A DNA stretch of 64,000 nt from Planctomycetota bacterium (GTDB lineage: Bacteria; Planctomycetota; Planctomycetia; Pirellulales; UBA1268). The stretch covers positions 62,001 to 126,000 of the forward strand of contig VGZO01000002.1 in NCBI GenBank assembly GCA_016872555.1, written 5' to 3'. A program made the position numbers and the translations under genes. Position 1 is the first letter of the stretch. Each line of letters begins with the position of its first letter. Positions 1 to 10,900 of the stretch are shown piece by piece. Below the pieces are notes generated by a model, which did not search any database, was not told the origin of the DNA, and saw only the letters and a program-made list of their open reading frames with translations.

Positions 1-693
1 CTTCGGATCGAAGCCGCAGGGGGGATGATTGGCAAACGACCAGTCGACGTACCGCGCCAGGTAGAGGTCGAGGGCGCCGTCGCCGTCGACGTCGGCCCAG
101 CCGGCGCTCGAACTCCACCGCGCGTCTTCCCCCCCCGGCGCGGCCAAACGGGCGAACGTGCCGTCGCCGCGGTTGTGCCACCACTGAGGCACGCCATAGC
201 CGGTGACGAGCAGATCGGGGAAGCCGTCGTTGTCGTGGTCGCCGATCGCCACGCCGTGGCTGTAAAGATCGTCGGCCACCAGGCCGGCCGGTCGCGCGAC
301 CGCGCTGAACGACCGACCGGCCTGGTTGCGGAACAGACCGGTGGGGAGCCCCGTGATACGCTCGGCGGGGGCGAAGCCGCCCCCACCGGTGGCGACGAGG
401 TCGACCCACCCGTCGCGGTCGAAGTCGAACCAGCCCACGCCCCCACCGAGTGATTCGAGGATCGTCGAATGGTCCGCCTGGTCACCGTTGCGGTGCGTGA
501 ACGTGACCCCGAGGTCCGCGGCGCGGTCGACGAATCGCTCAGCCCCCGCGCTGCCGTCTTCCAGGGCGGCCGCCGGGCCCGCCCCCCCGCCCGGCGGCAT
601 TGGTGCCGGCCGCGTGCAGCCGAGGACCCCGACGAGTAGCAGCGGGAGACCGTGGCGGGCGAGCCACGCCGCCGTCCGCGACAGCTCACTCAT
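1..693 (-). CDS. CRTAC1-like FG-GAP/VCBS repeat lipoprotein (3' truncated by the window)
   Basis: The first 231 codons are visible; the gene runs off the left edge. The N-terminus carries a hydrophobic stretch ending in VGVLGC, a plausible but imperfect lipobox, so an exported lipid-anchored protein is likely. Three Asp-rich calcium-binding FG-GAP/VCBS motifs are readable: FDFDRDGWVDLV, IGDHDNDGFPDLLV and ADVDGDGALDLY. These belong to the CRTAC1/ASPIC-UnbV type of beta-propeller common in planctomycetes; the UnbV C-terminal domain would lie beyond the window. The ATG overlaps the TGA of the upstream TPR gene by 4 nt (ATGA), so the two are probably translated together. The exact ligand or substrate cannot be told. 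Confidence 0.85.
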   Translation of the reverse strand, partial: MSELSRTAAWLARHGLPLLLVGVLGCTRPAPMPPGGGAGPAAALEDGSAGAERFVDRAADLGVTFTHRNGDQADHSTILESLGGGVGWFDFDRDGWVDLVATGGGGFAPAERITGLPTGLFRNQAGRSFSAVARPAGLVADDLYSHGVAIGDHDNDGFPDLLVTGYGVPQWWHNRGDGTFARLAAPGGEDARWSSSAGWADVDGDGALDLYLARYVDWSFANHPPCGFDPK

Positions 694-1991
694 GGGGCGG
701 CCCCGTCACCGGTGGCTTCGATCCAGCGCCGCTGCTCGGCGGCACGACGTTCGTCGCCGACCGACTCATACCATTCGGCGAGCCGCTTCCGGGCCCGCTG
801 GTGGCGGGGATCGACCTGGACGGCGGTCTCGAGCCAACGGATTCCGTCAGGGCCGAAGCCGTTCTGGAGAAGGATCTCGCCGGCATCGGCGCGGAGATCG
901 GCGTCGTCGGGGCGCGTGCCGAGAAGCATCAGGGTGCTGCTCAGGCGGCGGCGACCATCCGCCAGCGTCCGTGCCCGGGCCTGGGCCTCGGCCGCCGCGG
1001 CTGCCGCGCCGACCCGTGACAGCCCGGCGGCATGGGCGAGATGGCAGCGTTCGTTGCGCGGATCGAGGGCGACCGCCTGCCCAGCCAGCGCGATCGCCCG
1101 TCGTGGTTCACCCTCCTCGAGCGCGATCTGGGCCAACTCGGCCAGCGCCACCGCGGCTTCCGGTGGGGTGAGGTCCAGCGTCAGCGCCTCGCGGATCAGC
1201 CGCTCCCCTCCGGCGACGTCACCGGCGCGGAGACGGCACTGGGCCAGGCCCACGAGCGCACTGCCGTCGTCCGGACGGGCGGCATGGACCGCGGCAAACT
1301 CGGCGGCGGCTGCCGGAAGCCGCGCCGCCTCCAATTCGAGGCGCGCGACGGCGCGGCGGAGATCGACCCGACCCGGGGCGAGCGCCAGCCCGCGCCGGTA
1401 GGCGTCGAGGGCCGCTCCGGCCTGCCCGAGGCGCTCTTCGAGCCGGCCGTGCAGGGCGTGGAGTTGGGGGTCGTCGTCGCGCCACCGCTCCCAATAGTCG
1501 AGGCAGCGGTCGGCATCGACGAACCGGAAGGCGTTGAGGAACCCCTCCGCCATCGCCGCATAGCACTCGGCGGCGAAGGCGTCGTCTCCCCCGTCACTGA
1601 TCAGCCTCCGCACGTCCGGCTCGACCTCGAGGATGTCGCCACACTGCGCCTCGGCGAGGAGTCGCTCCCGCGACACGCGCGACGGCTCGTGGCCGGCGGC
1701 CAGCGCGGTGCGAAACCATCCCTCGGCCTCGAGCAGGTCTCCGCGCCGGCGCAGCAAACGGCCCCGCTCGAACGCGCCGTCGGCGTCGGGCGCGCGGCCG
1801 CGGTCGAGCCGATCGCGGAACGCGAGGGCCAAATCGTAGTCGCCACCCGTTTCGGCGGCGTCGAGACGACGCGTTACGAGCGCGCGGTACCAGCGATCAC
1901 CGCGGGCGGCTACGAGCACGATCAGGGCGACGATCGCCAGCAGCGTCGCGACGCGCCACTCGCGGCCGGTCAGATGGCGGGCCGGTGGCAT
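690..1991 (-). CDS. Membrane-anchored TPR-repeat protein
   Basis: A 433-aa protein with one N-terminal membrane segment (about residues 14-29, VATLLAIVALIVLVAA) followed by helix-rich tetratricopeptide-like repeats over most of its length, for example GDYDLALAFRDRLDRG, LRRRGDLLEAEGWFRTALAAG and EEGEPRRAIALAGQAVALDP. TPR proteins are protein-protein scaffolds; here the scaffold would face the periplasm if the N-terminal segment is an anchor. It lies directly upstream of, and overlaps by 4 nt, the CRTAC1-like lipoprotein gene, a pairing often seen in planctomycetes. The partner is unknown. Confidence is high for the fold and low for a specific role. Confidence 0.85.
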   Translation of the reverse strand: MPPARHLTGREWRVATLLAIVALIVLVAARGDRWYRALVTRRLDAAETGGDYDLALAFRDRLDRGRAPDADGAFERGRLLRRRGDLLEAEGWFRTALAAGHEPSRVSRERLLAEAQCGDILEVEPDVRRLISDGGDDAFAAECYAAMAEGFLNAFRFVDADRCLDYWERWRDDDPQLHALHGRLEERLGQAGAALDAYRRGLALAPGRVDLRRAVARLELEAARLPAAAAEFAAVHAARPDDGSALVGLAQCRLRAGDVAGGERLIREALTLDLTPPEAAVALAELAQIALEEGEPRRAIALAGQAVALDPRNERCHLAHAAGLSRVGAAAAAAEAQARARTLADGRRRLSSTLMLLGTRPDDADLRADAGEILLQNGFGPDGIRWLETAVQVDPRHQRARKRLAEWYESVGDERRAAEQRRWIEATGDGAAP

Positions 1992-2019
1992 CGGACAGTG
2001 CCCCCCATGCCGACCGCGA

Positions 2020-2484
2020 TCATTCCTTGAGATCGAACGAGAACACGTTCTTCTTCGTGTCGCTCGTGACCTCGGCGGTCAAGCCGCTGCTCGCGGCACG
2101 GCCATACTTCTCCGGAATCTCCGACTTACCCTGCTCCTGCTTCTTGCCGGCCGCAGCGGCGGCCATCTTCGCCATGTCAGCCGGCGTGGGATTCGCAGGA
2201 GCACCCGCTGCCCCGCCACCCGAGACCTTGGTGATGCTCACCTTGTTGGCACCGCGGATGGCCTGGGCGATCGTGAACTTGCCCGACCCGTCGGTGGTTC
2301 CCATCACGGGAGCACCCTTTTCAGGCACGAACGTCACCGTGGCCCCCTCGACCGGCTTACCGGCGACCGACACCGTCCCGCTCACGCCCGAGGTTACCGG
2401 CCCCGATGGACCGCACCCGAAACCACCGAACACGATCAGACCGGCCACGACCCCCGACCAGCACACCATGTTCGAGCGGTTCAC
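2020..2484 (-). CDS. Small lipoprotein with carboxypeptidase-regulatory-like (Ig-type) domain
   Basis: A 154-aa exported protein. The start is read as GTG because a GGAG motif lies 6 nt upstream; an in-frame ATG five codons later is the alternative. The signal sequence ends in VFGGFGC, a lipobox-like site. The mature part begins with the family motif GVSGTVSVAGKPVEGATVTFVP and continues with a GTTDGSGKF turn, typical of the small carboxypeptidase regulatory-like fold that planctomycetes encode next to DUF1559 genes. The C-terminal third is Ala/Lys-rich and charged. It follows the DUF1559 gene on the same strand but is separated from it by a strong hairpin, so it may have its own promoter or receive read-through. 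Confidence 0.8.
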   Translation of the reverse strand: MNRSNMVCWSGVVAGLIVFGGFGCGPSGPVTSGVSGTVSVAGKPVEGATVTFVPEKGAPVMGTTDGSGKFTIAQAIRGANKVSITKVSGGGAAGAPANPTPADMAKMAAAAAGKKQEQGKSEIPEKYGRAASSGLTAEVTSDTKKNVFSFDLKE

Positions 2485-2504
2485 GACAGGCTCCGGGAAA
2501 GAGG

Positions 2505-2536
2505 GTTCCTCCGGCGGCCGGAGCCGCCGGAGGAAC
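2505..2536 (-). terminator. Strong hairpin after the DUF1559 gene
   Basis: A perfect 14-bp inverted repeat with a 4-nt CGGA loop: the left arm starts GTTCCTCCGGCGGC and its exact complement follows. It sits between the stop of the DUF1559 gene (2604) and the start of the lipoprotein gene (2484). There is no long U tract, so it may act as a weak or intrinsic terminator or as a 3'-end stabiliser. Confidence 0.65.
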
Positions 2537-2603
2537 GAGGATCATCCGATGGTCGCGACGGGCCGACCGGGGCCGGCCCACGATCCACGACCGGTGTTGC
2601 GGG

Positions 2604-3629
2604 TCAGAAACTGCTGTCGTTGAAGTTCTGACGATCGCGTCGGCCACCGAGGTACTGGTAGGTCTGGTGGTCGATGTTCTCCGCCACGAATCTCACCGAA
2701 CCGTCGCCCATCAGGAAACCGGCTCCGCCCGGGTGCCGCGAGCGGAAGCCCCACGAGTAGTTCCAGTTGCTCTTCGGCCAGCAGGCGGGGTTCTGCGCCC
2801 CGGCAGCCTGGGCCTCGGCCTGCGAGTTGTAGCAGGTGGTGAGGTTGTTGATCGGCACCACCGTCGACGCGTGGGCGTTGTTGAAGCCGTTCCAACTCCA
2901 CAGCCCCTCGACATGGTCGTGGCACTCGACGAGCACCTCGCCCACCATGATCGTCTTGCTGAGGCCGTCGGACACGTTGGCGAACGTGATCCCCTTCGGC
3001 GAGTAGGCGACGCGCGAGAACACGCCGGACACTTCGTTGAACGATCCGCCGTTGCCATGGTCGGCGTTGCCGTAGGGCTGCTCGCGGAACTGCTGCCACT
3101 GGTTGCAATTCCCGTCAGCGGAACCGGTCGACTGAGACCCGAGCGACCCGGTGTAGCTTCCCTCGGCCCAGCCGTACATGTCGGGCGGACCGGTGTCCGA
3201 CGGGCAGCGAGTGAATGGAAGCTGCGTGCTGCGGAGCTCCCTGCCGTCGATCAACTGCGTGCGGATGTCGGGATCATCGCCGGCACTGGGACCATTGCCC
3301 GCCAAGCCGAAATTGATCTTCGAGTACAGCGGCGCGAACTCGACGTAGGGCAGGATCTGCGAGTGCCACCCCAAGCCATCGGACCAGTTGGGGGCAGCGC
3401 CGGGCACTTCCGCAGCCTGCGGAAGCATCTGCTTCGAGTCGTGGTGGTTGTGGATCGCCAAGCCGTACTGCTTGAGGTTGTTGCTGCACTTGCTGCGCCG
3501 GGCGGCTTCGCGCGCCGCCTGAACGGCCGGAAGCAGCAGTCCGACGAGCGTGCCGATGATGGCGATCACCACCAGCAATTCGACGAGGGTGAAACCACGT
3601 CGCGGAGTTCGACGGTCAACATGGCTCAT
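2604..3629 (-). CDS. DUF1559 pseudo-pilin (prepilin-type N-terminus)
   Basis: A 341-aa protein. The start at 3629 is chosen because it has an AGAGGTG ribosome-binding site and puts the type IV prepilin cleavage motif [17 protein letters not shown] at residues 9-25; an upstream extension of the frame has no homologous look. After the hydrophobic helix comes the conserved AREAARRSKCSNNLKQ stretch. The C-terminus ends in the hallmark HPGGAGFLMGDGSVRFV segment. Planctomycetes carry dozens of these type II-secretion-like pseudopilins; their function is not established. A hairpin follows the stop. A second member lies at 25367-26434. Confidence 0.95.
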   Translation of the reverse strand: MSHVDRRTPRRGFTLVELLVVIAIIGTLVGLLLPAVQAAREAARRSKCSNNLKQYGLAIHNHHDSKQMLPQAAEVPGAAPNWSDGLGWHSQILPYVEFAPLYSKINFGLAGNGPSAGDDPDIRTQLIDGRELRSTQLPFTRCPSDTGPPDMYGWAEGSYTGSLGSQSTGSADGNCNQWQQFREQPYGNADHGNGGSFNEVSGVFSRVAYSPKGITFANVSDGLSKTIMVGEVLVECHDHVEGLWSWNGFNNAHASTVVPINNLTTCYNSQAEAQAAGAQNPACWPKSNWNYSWGFRSRHPGGAGFLMGDGSVRFVAENIDHQTYQYLGGRRDRQNFNDSSF

Positions 3630-3775
3630 GGAGCACCTCTGGATTCCCCGCAGGAGAAGAATAAATGACGCATCTGCCGAGAAACGAACGATTCGATGGA
3701 TGGACGGCCTGACCTGTCGCGCGCGACGTCGCACGCTCGTGCCATCGAGACCATCCCCCCCCACACGGGAAGAGT

Positions 3776-5299
3776 CTACCGACGGCCGCCGTCGGAATGC
3801 AAGGGATCGGCCACGGAAGCGGGCCGATTGAGCCAGACACGCAGCGGCGCCTCGGCCGGCCCCTTTTCGTCGGGGCGCCAGACGCCGGCGACGAGGTCGG
3901 GGCGTCCGTCCCGATCGACGTCGGCGACCGTGAACGAGGCGTGGTCGCAGCGGTCGAGGGCGATGGTGTGGGGGGCGAACTCGCCGCCGGGCCGCTGCTC
4001 GAGCCACAGCAGGGCCGCGAACGTGCCGGCGGGGCTGCCGGCGGCCCACGGATGCAGCGCGGACACGACGACGTCGAGATCGCCGTCACCGTCGAGATCG
4101 GCGGCTGACGCCTGCGATGCCGCTGGCATCCGGATCAGCTCGTGGCACGTGAATGCCCGCCCCCCTTCGTTGCGAAGCCAGCGGACACCGTGGTAGGGCT
4201 TGGCAATCCCGCTGTCCATCATGTCGCCGTTGGTGTGGAGGATGTCGAGGCGGCCGTCGGCATCGAGGTCGGCGATCTCGAAGCCGCTCGAGCCCCACGA
4301 GGGATCGGGGAAACGGTGGATCGTCGCGTGCTCCACGTCCCCGCCGTCGCGGCCCCAGTAAAAGTCGACCGTCTCGTGCTCCTGGGCGAACGCGGAGACG
4401 ATGTCATCGTGGCCGTCACCGTCGAGATCGGCGACACGCACCCCGAGCGCCCCGTGACGGGCGTCGAGGATCGTGGCTGCCCCTCCGTCCGCAGGCACCA
4501 TCCGCAGCGCCCCGGTCGCGCGCCAGCCGAACTCGGCGACGACGACCCCGCCGCCCGCGGGCCAGGGCTGCACCTCGACCACCCGCGACAGCCTTCCGAG
4601 CACAGTCTCCACGCCACCGCCGGCAGTCATCCGCAGCACGCGTCCCCGATCATGGTCGACGACGTTGAACGAGCCGAGATCGGCGAGCAGCCACCCTGCG
4701 GGATCGCTGCCCGACGACGTCGGCGTGAGCCGACAGGCGTGCGAGACACGCGTGACCGGCGTGCTCGAGACGGTGCCTTCGCCGCCCCCCGGCGCGACGT
4801 CGAGCGTCCAGCGGCTGACCTCTCCGGAGCGCATGTCGGAGGTGAACAGGACGCGTTCGTCCGGGCGCCACAGCACGTGGGCGATCACCGGCGACGGCCG
4901 TTCGCTGCCGGCGGCGAGCCGCAGCGGCTCGAACACCACGGGCGGTTCGGCCTCCACGCGGTCGGCCGCTCGGTCGATGCGCAGAGCCTCGGGTGCCGAG
5001 GCTTGGAAGAGGCGCACCGTCTCCGCTTCCGGGGGCCGTTTCAGGTCGCTGCGCAGCGACCGCTCGTAGAACACGAACCCCTGCCGCACCTCGCGGGGCC
5101 AGTCTTCCCGCGCAAAACTGGTCCCATCGGGCAGGGCATGGCAGTCACCACAGAACCGACGGACCGTGTCGGCGACCTCCGCCGACACGCCGCCGTCGGC
5201 GGCGGAGCCGATCGTGCCGGGCGGCGGCTCCGGAGTCGCCCGGCCGCACCCTGCGATCGCCAGCAGGCAGACGACGATGCCGCGCGCCCGACGTCTCAC
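3776..5299 (-). CDS. Lipoprotein with CXXCH haem motif and FG-GAP repeats
   Basis: A 507-aa protein. GTG at 5299 is taken as the start: it overlaps the msrA stop (GTGA) and is followed at once by a signal peptide with lipobox LAIAGC. A single cytochrome c motif, C50-G-D-C53-H54, comes right after the signal, then about 100 residues of linker. The rest is a beta-propeller with four clear FG-GAP motifs ([52 protein letters not shown]). Such single-haem plus propeller proteins suggest a periplasmic, membrane-tethered redox or binding role; no substrate is apparent. Genes for this combination are common in planctomycetes but uncharacterised. Confidence 0.85.
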   Translation of the reverse strand: MRRRARGIVVCLLAIAGCGRATPEPPPGTIGSAADGGVSAEVADTVRRFCGDCHALPDGTSFAREDWPREVRQGFVFYERSLRSDLKRPPEAETVRLFQASAPEALRIDRAADRVEAEPPVVFEPLRLAAGSERPSPVIAHVLWRPDERVLFTSDMRSGEVSRWTLDVAPGGGEGTVSSTPVTRVSHACRLTPTSSGSDPAGWLLADLGSFNVVDHDRGRVLRMTAGGGVETVLGRLSRVVEVQPWPAGGGVVVAEFGWRATGALRMVPADGGAATILDARHGALGVRVADLDGDGHDDIVSAFAQEHETVDFYWGRDGGDVEHATIHRFPDPSWGSSGFEIADLDADGRLDILHTNGDMMDSGIAKPYHGVRWLRNEGGRAFTCHELIRMPAASQASAADLDGDGDLDVVVSALHPWAAGSPAGTFAALLWLEQRPGGEFAPHTIALDRCDHASFTVADVDRDGRPDLVAGVWRPDEKGPAEAPLRVWLNRPASVADPLHSDGGRR

Positions 5300-5946
5300 C
5301 GCCCCTGTTCCTTGAGGAGGTCTTTGAAGAGCTTGCGCGTCTTGGCGACTTTCGGCGCCGCCTGGGCTTGGCAATAGCGATCGAACGTATTCTTGGCAAA
5401 GTAGTCCTGGTGGTAGTCCTCGGCCGGGTAGAAGGTCGACGCGGGCGTGACCTCGGTGACGATCCGACCGGGGAAGACCCGCGCCTGGTCGAGCCGCCGG
5501 ATCACCTCGACCGCGATCCGCTTCTGCTCGTCGTCGTGGAAAAAGATGCCGGACCGGTACTGCGGGCCGACGTCGGGGCCCTGCCGGTTGAGCGTCGTCG
5601 GGTCGTGCGTCGTGAAGAAGATCTCGAGCAGTTTCTCGAACGGCACCTGGGCGGGGTCGTAGGTGATCTCGACAGCCTCGGCGTGGCCGGTCATCCCGGT
5701 GCAGACCTGCTGGTAGGTCGGATTGGGAACCTTGCCGCCGATGTAGCCGCTCTCGACCGACTCGACCCCCTTGATCTCGGCGTACACCGCCTCGGTGCAC
5801 CAAAAGCACCCGCCGGCGAACGTCGCCTTGGCCCGCTTCGTCTCCCCGTCGGCCGCCATCATCACACCTCCCGTGAGCAGGAGTCCCCCGAGCACCGTGG
5901 CGACGCGGCCCGCGGCCCGCCATCCCTTCACGCCCCGCAGCGTCAT
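5296..5946 (-). CDS. msrA: Peptide methionine sulfoxide reductase A, exported
   Basis: A 216-aa enzyme that reduces methionine-S-sulfoxide in damaged proteins. The active-site motif GCFWCTEA is present with the nucleophilic Cys in GCFW, followed by the family blocks [20 protein letters not shown] and [21 protein letters not shown] 5946 has a strong GGAGGGG site; an ATG 33 nt upstream is less well placed. The N-terminal 30 residues contain a hydrophobic stretch ([17 protein letters not shown]) that reads as a signal peptide, so the enzyme probably works outside the cytoplasm. The stop overlaps the start of the CXXCH lipoprotein by 4 nt, implying co-translation with an envelope redox protein. 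Confidence 0.95.
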   Translation of the reverse strand: MTLRGVKGWRAAGRVATVLGGLLLTGGVMMAADGETKRAKATFAGGCFWCTEAVYAEIKGVESVESGYIGGKVPNPTYQQVCTGMTGHAEAVEITYDPAQVPFEKLLEIFFTTHDPTTLNRQGPDVGPQYRSGIFFHDDEQKRIAVEVIRRLDQARVFPGRIVTEVTPASTFYPAEDYHQDYFAKNTFDRYCQAQAAPKVAKTRKLFKDLLKEQGR

Positions 5947-6093
5947 GCTCAACCCCTCCGGATGAAACCGTCCCGTCACGGCGCGGCACAGCGGCCGCCC
6001 GGATCCTGACCCTCCATCATAGCAGCGCCGTCCTCGTGCGCCGTGCCCACCAACCTCCGGCCGGGCCGCGGGGCAGGATACGGGGCGGATCCC

Positions 6094-6757
6094 TCAGGAC
6101 CCGGTCTTCGCCGGCGGCGGATCCGCCGAAGTGACGCCAATCCGAGATGGATCGATCAGGAACCGCAGTGGCTTGGCGGCCCAGGCGCCGGCATAGTCGA
6201 CGCCGATCCGCGCCGTCCGTTCCACCCACCGCCGGGGCACGTCGTCCCCGCGCTCGAGCCACAGCCCCGTGGCCGGGGCCACCGGACCGCCGTCGTGGCG
6301 ACGGTCGATGCCGAGGCCGCGCGTCACGCGCCCCGGCCCGCTCAACTCCCCCGCCCCACGGATCAGTACCGCGGCCGGGACGCCGGCGGGACCGGTGACG
6401 GCATTGAGCATCCAGTGCATGCCATAGCAGAGATAGACGTACCAGTGGCCCCCGGGACCGAACATCGTCGCGTTGCGACGGGTCGGGCCGCTACGGCCGT
6501 GGCAGGCCAGGTCGTGCGCCCCGAGGTAGGCCTCCGTCTCGTGGACCACGTGCCTCAGGACAGTGCCGTCGGCGGCGCGGACGGCGAGCCGGCAGCCGAG
6601 GAGATCTCGGGCGACGCGGTCGGCAGGGCGGAGGAAGAATCCCGCCGGCAGCGGCCGGATGGCGGCAGACCCTGGGAGCGGCCGGCCGAAGGTGGCAAGA
6701 TGGCTCCTCCCGCGGCCGGCGTCACCGGCGGCGGACGCGGCACCGGAGCACGAGCGG

Positions 6758-6771
<14 letters not shown>
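6094..6771 (-). CDS. 3-methyladenine DNA glycosylase (AAG/MPG family)
   Basis: A monofunctional DNA glycosylase that excises alkylated purines in base-excision repair. Family blocks are clear: [13 protein letters not shown], the catalytic-Glu motif [35 protein letters not shown], and [13 protein letters not shown]. The start is uncertain. The only reasonable ATG (6771) gives 225 aa with a roughly 45-residue N-terminal tail unlike the family and overlaps the divergent ychF start by 14 nt; the conserved part starts near GFFLRPADR (about 6655), where no ATG, GTG or TTG is in frame. A non-standard start or a lineage-specific tail are both possible. Confidence 0.85.
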
Positions 6772-7849
<1,078 letters not shown>

Positions 7850-7872
7850 CCGGCCGCCGGATGCGGCCGACG

Positions 7873-7907
7873 GCGACCCGGGAAACCCTCGGCGTTTCCC
7901 GCGGTCG
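7873..7907 (+). terminator. Bidirectional hairpin between ychF and the RND gene
   Basis: GCGACC/CGGGAAAC pairs with GTTTCCCG/CGGTCGC across a 7-nt loop, giving 14 bp of stem with one bulged base. It lies between two convergent genes, so it can serve both. There is no U tract. The right arm is also the start of a dispersed repeat (7894-7972). Confidence 0.55.
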
Positions 7908-7972
7908 CCCAAGTGGGCTCCCTGAGCCGGCCGGCCCGCGGCCGGTAGGGCCATGGAGGGCTTTGTCCACGG
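7894..7972. repeat. Dispersed intergenic repeat, copy 1
   Basis: This copy starts with GTTTCCCGCGGTCGCC (16 nt) and ends with GGCTTTGTCCACGG (14 nt). Both blocks recur exactly, in the same order, at 26951-27002. The middle keeps a similar TGGGCnCC element but has about 27 extra GC-rich bases here. The unit is non-coding and lies in a gap between convergent genes. Its class is unknown. Confidence 0.55.
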
Positions 7973-7976
7973 AAAG

Positions 7977-10900
7977 CTAGCGCACCGCCGGCTCGCGGAG
8001 ATGGTCCGGGAGCCACTCCTGCTCCGCCTCGTCGGGATCGACGGTGCTGGCCGTCGTCGCCCCGCCCAGATACTCCTCTTCGTGATCCTCGCGGGCGCTC
8101 GTGCCGAAGAAGGAGTACATCACCGGCACGAGGATCAACACGAGCAGCGTCGTCGTCGCCAGTCCGAACGCCAGGGCGGTCGCCATCGGGATCAGGAATT
8201 GGGCCTGGAAGCTGGTCTCGAACAGCAGTGGAAGCAGGCCGCCGATCGTCGTGATGCTGGTGAGGAACACCGGCCGGAACCTGACGCACCCCGCCTCGCG
8301 CAGCGCCTGCCGCAGGGGCTTCCCTTCGCGCACGCGGGCATTGATGAAGTCGATGAGCACGATCGAGTCGTTGACCACGACCCCCGACAGCGCCACCAAC
8401 CCGAACATGCTGAACAGCGTCAGCGGCATCCCCATCAGGGCGTGGCCGAACACCGCCCCGGCACAGCCGAACGGGATGATGGCGATGATCAGCAGCGGCT
8501 GGAAATAACTCTTGAACTCCATCGTCAGCAGGACGAACATCGCGAACAACGCGACCACGAACCCCACGAACAGACTGTCGAGCGATTCCTGCGTCTGCTC
8601 CTGCTCCCCTTCCCAGCGGACGCGGACCAGGGGGAACTCCTTGAGCAGGTCGGGCATCAGCCGGCGCTGCATGTCGCCGGTGATCTGCGAACTGGTGAGC
8701 GTGCTCTGGGCGACGTCGATGTCGGCGATCACCGAGATCGACCGTTTCTGCCCGAGGCGGTTGATCTCGTTGTAGCCGCGGACGATCGCCACGTCGGCCA
8801 GCTCGCTGACCGGCCGCTGCGTGCCGTCGGGACCGGTCACGCGCACTTCGTCGAGCGTGGCGAGGCTGCGCCGCTCGTCGCGGGGATAGCGGACCATCAG
8901 CTTCACCTCGTGGCGGCCGCGCTGGAGCCGCATCACTTCCTCGCCGTAATAGCTCGAGCGGATCGTGGCCGCGAGGTCGGCGAGCGACACGCCCATCGCT
9001 TCGGCCCGCGGCTTGACCCGCAGCTGGTATTCCCACTTCCCGGGGCGCGAGTCGTCGTCGATGTCGATCACCCCGGGATAACGGGCGAGCCAGTCCTTGC
9101 AGCGTTCGACGGCAGCCTCGAGCTGGCGGACGGCTTCCTCATCGGCAGGGGCGAGGAGCTTGAACTCGATCGCCTTGCCGCCGGGGCCGATGTTCTCGGT
9201 GCCGAACACCAGCTTGTCGATTCCCGGAAACTCGCCGGCCGCCTTCCGCCACTCGCTGATGAATTGCTCGCTGGTGACGTCGCGCAGCTCCGCCTCGACG
9301 AGCTCGACGTTCACTCCGGCGACGTGGCTTCCACCGGCACGGGCGTCGGGGCCCACCTCGCCCATCGCCACCACCTGCCCGACGGTGGTGTTGACCAGTT
9401 CGACGATCGACGACCCCGGCGGCGAGAATTTCCTGGCCGTCGCGAACGCGGCGCGCTCGAGCCGATCGGCCGCCTCCTCGGTGACGCTCGCGGGAGTGCC
9501 GTCGGGAAAACCGATCTGCGCCCGGAGCCGGTTGGCGTCGATCTTCGGAAACAATTGGAACGGCGTGATCCCGCTGCGCACGATTCCCACCGCCGTCAGC
9601 AACAGCCCCACGGCGGTGGCCAGAACCGCGAGGCGGTTGTCCAGGGCGACGTCGAGAAACGGAGCGTAGAGGTTTCTCACGAACCATTTCAGCCCGCGGT
9701 CGCACGAGCGCTGCAGCCACGAGACGGCCGGGAGGAGGAGCTTGAGCGGATAGAGCACGACACCGAGGATCCGGAACACGAGGTTGTCCTCGTGTGCCAG
9801 GTGGCCCGGTAGCACAAGCACCGACTCGGCGAGTGACATCAGCAGTGCCGTGATGAACGCGAACGGCATCACGGCGATGAACTTCCCCATCACGCCGGCG
9901 ACGAAGCACAGCGGCAGGAACGTGATCACGGTGGTGAGCACGCTGGAGATCACGCTCGGGATCACCTCGACCGTGCCGTCGATGGCCGCCGTCGTCAGGC
10001 TTTTCCCCATCCGCCGGTGGCGGTCGATGTTGTCGCTGACCACGACGGCGTCGTCGACGACGATACCGATCGCCATCAGAAAGGCGAACATCGACAGCAT
10101 GTTGAGCGTCTGGTCGGTCGTGTACATCAGCATCCCGGTCCCGAGCATCGAGAACGGGATCCCCATCGCCACCCAGAAGGCGATCTTGAGGTCGAGGAAC
10201 AGCGCCAGCATCACGAACACGATCAGGAGCCCCTGGCAGCCGTTCTCGATCAGCATCCGCAGGCGGTCGCGGACGTCGACCGACTGGTCGGACCAGACGG
10301 CCAGCTCGTATTCCGCGGGCAGCTTCGCCTGCGCCGCGTATTCCTTCACCGACGTGACCATGGCGAGGAGGTCCTCGCCGCTGCTGCGGTCGATCGAGAT
10401 CACCATCCCGGGCCGGCCGTTGATCCGGCTGGAGATCGCCACGTCGGCGAACTCGTCGCGCACCGTCCCCAGGTCGCCGACGGACAGCACGAGCCCGTCG
10501 GGAAGCGTCACGAGGGGCAGTTTCGCGATCTCCTCGCCGACGTAGCGCTTGTTCTTGCCGCGCAGCAGGATCTCGCCACTCCCACCGCGGATCGTGCCGG
10601 CGGGCAGCTCGACATTCTGCCGGCGGACGATCTCGGCCACCTTCTGGAGCGACAGCCCGTGTTTCCGCAGCGTGTCCTCCGAGATCTCGATGTCGATCTG
10701 GTAGTCCTTGGCACCGAGCAAATTCGCGGCCGACACCGCCGGCAGCCCGAGGAGATCGTCGCGCACGCTCTCGGCGACGTCGCGCAACTCCCCCTCCGAG
10801 ACGGCCACACCGTCGCCCGCGGGCGCGAGCACCCCGAGCTTGATCGCCGGAGTGCGCAGCGTCACCTGCTCGATCTTCGGATCCTCCGCGAGCTCGGGCA

